A stretch of DNA of 21,603 bases from JASFQI01 sp050115555 (GTDB lineage Bacteria > Desulfobacterota > DSM-4660 > Desulfatiglandales > HGW-15). Of this stretch, positions 20,703 through 21,603 are shown one piece after another. Position 1 is the stretch's first letter; every line of letters begins with the position of its first letter. Under the pieces are notes generated by a model. It worked only from the letters and a program-made list of their open reading frames with translations. It ran no database searches and had not been told where the DNA came from. The DNA is taken from NCBI GenBank assembly GCA_050115555.1, contig JASFQI010000042.1, positions 1 to 21,603 of the forward strand, given 5' to 3'. The position numbers were made by a program, and so were the translations under genes.

Positions 20703-21603
20703 ATGATTTCGGAATTGCAAAGAGTCATTGATCAGGTGAGCCGGGAAAAGGGACTGGACCGTGAGGTCCTTATCCAGACCCTTGAGGAGGCCGTCAAGGC
20801 CGCAGCCCGGAAGAAGATGGGGCCGACCTACGATCTTGAGGTCACGTTCAATGAGGAGCTCGGGGAAATCGAAGTGTTCGAGTTCAAGGAGGTCGTCGAA
20901 GAAGTCGAGGATGAAAACCTTCAGATCTCCGTGGAAGAAGCGCGCAAGCTCGACCCGGAGTTCGAACTCGGGGACAGTGTCGGCGTCAAGATGGATACGG
21001 ATCGTTTCGGGCGGATCGCCGCCCAATCCGCCAAGCAGGTGGTGATGCAGCGCCTGAGGGAAGCGGAAAGGAACATCGTGTACGATGATTTCAAGGATCG
21101 GCGCGGCGAAATCATCCACGGGATTGTTCAGCGGTTCGACAAGGGGTCTATCATCGCCAACCTGGGCAGGGCCGAGGCGGAGTTGCCCTCCAAGGAGCAG
21201 ATCCCGCGCGAGACCTACCGACAGGGAGACCGCATCCGTGCCTACATCCTGGACGTGAAGCAGTTCAGCCGGGGTCCCCAGATCATTCTTTCGAGGACCC
21301 ATCCCAATTTCCTCTCGGCCCTGTTCGAGAATGAGGTTCCGGAGATTGCGGAACGCATTGTGACCATTGTGCAGGTGGCCCGAGAGCCGGGAAGCCGCTC
21401 GAAGATCGCTGTTTCCTCCAAGGATCCGGACATCGACCCGGTGGGGGCCTGCGTGGGCATGAAAGGCTCCCGCGTACAGGCCGTGGTGCAGGAACTCCGA
21501 GGCGAAAAGATCGATATCGTGACCTGGGATGCGGACCCGGCCAAGTTCATCGTGAATGCCCTTTCTCCCGCTGAGATCGTCCGGGTGATTGTAGACGAGA
21601 CGA
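20703..21603 (+). CDS. nusA: Transcription termination/antitermination factor NusA, 5' part (runs off window)
   Basis: The frame is open from the ATG at 20703 to the window end, giving 300 residues of a protein normally of about 400-500. The ATG is preceded by GGAGAAAAGGG. The N-terminal RNA-polymerase-binding domain opens with MISELQRVIDQVSREKGLDR and LIQTLEEAVKAAARKK. The S1 domain (about 133-200) includes GEIIHGIVQRF and AEAELPSKEQIP. The first KH domain starts around GSRSKIAVSS and includes DPVGACVGMKGSRVQAVVQEL. NusA modulates pausing, termination and antitermination, including rRNA operons. It should be co-transcribed with rimP; infB usually comes next but is outside the window. No internal defect is seen in the part present. 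Confidence 0.97.
   Translation, partial: MISELQRVIDQVSREKGLDREVLIQTLEEAVKAAARKKMGPTYDLEVTFNEELGEIEVFEFKEVVEEVEDENLQISVEEARKLDPEFELGDSVGVKMDTDRFGRIAAQSAKQVVMQRLREAERNIVYDDFKDRRGEIIHGIVQRFDKGSIIANLGRAEAELPSKEQIPRETYRQGDRIRAYILDVKQFSRGPQIILSRTHPNFLSALFENEVPEIAERIVTIVQVAREPGSRSKIAVSSKDPDIDPVGACVGMKGSRVQAVVQELRGEKIDIVTWDADPAKFIVNALSPAEIVRVIVDET

Overview
The window is a compact, GC-rich chromosomal stretch that looks like core genome of a deltaproteobacterium (Desulfobacterota, possibly Syntrophobacter-like). That placement is an inference from gene content: LapA/LapB next to MutS, a TPR-AMIN-Amidase_3 protein, a CorC-Lnt-RF2 cluster, a UPF0280 protein and an FmdB-type zinc ribbon. It is not based on any marker that could be aligned here. 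There is no phage, insertion sequence, CRISPR array or other mobile cargo.

Layout. (1) 1-4812, plus strand: the 3' part of a type I mannose-6-phosphate isomerase, then a promoter and a tight ppx/gppA-like, guaB, guaA group for guanine nucleotide metabolism. (2) 4820-6608, minus strand: an unrecognised 97-residue protein with its own strong promoter, and an HI0933/YhiN-type flavoprotein. Between them lies a repeat patch made of an imperfect inverted repeat and a nine-unit heptamer array. (3) 6802-8095: a UPF0280 protein (plus) convergent with an FmdB-type protein (minus). A 478-bp divergent gap with promoter-like sites on both strands follows. (4) 8574-15861, plus strand: YfcE-type phosphoesterase, HIT hydrolase, LapA, LapB, MutS and, after a 254-bp AT-richer gap, a periplasmic N-acetylmuramoyl-L-alanine amidase. 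(5) 15868-19477, minus strand: CorC-like CBS protein, apolipoprotein N-acyltransferase and RF2 (prfB) with its programmed +1 frameshift, read as one operon from a consensus promoter. (6) 19632-21603, plus strand: a divergent promoter driving tRNA-Gly(CCC), a strong intrinsic terminator, then rimP and the 5' part of nusA.

How the genes work together. The ppx-guaB-guaA group joins GMP synthesis to a family that removes phosphate from pppGpp or polyphosphate. LapA, LapB, Lnt and the amidase all act in the envelope. RF2, tRNA-Gly, RimP and NusA belong to the expression machinery.

I found no convincing undescribed multi-gene system. The observations most worth following are non-coding or regulatory: the heptamer array running into a gene's 3' end, the divergent corC/tRNA control region, the long tRNA 3' trailer, the ppx/guaB overlap and the small unknown gene. 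Promoters and terminators were read by eye and are predictions.
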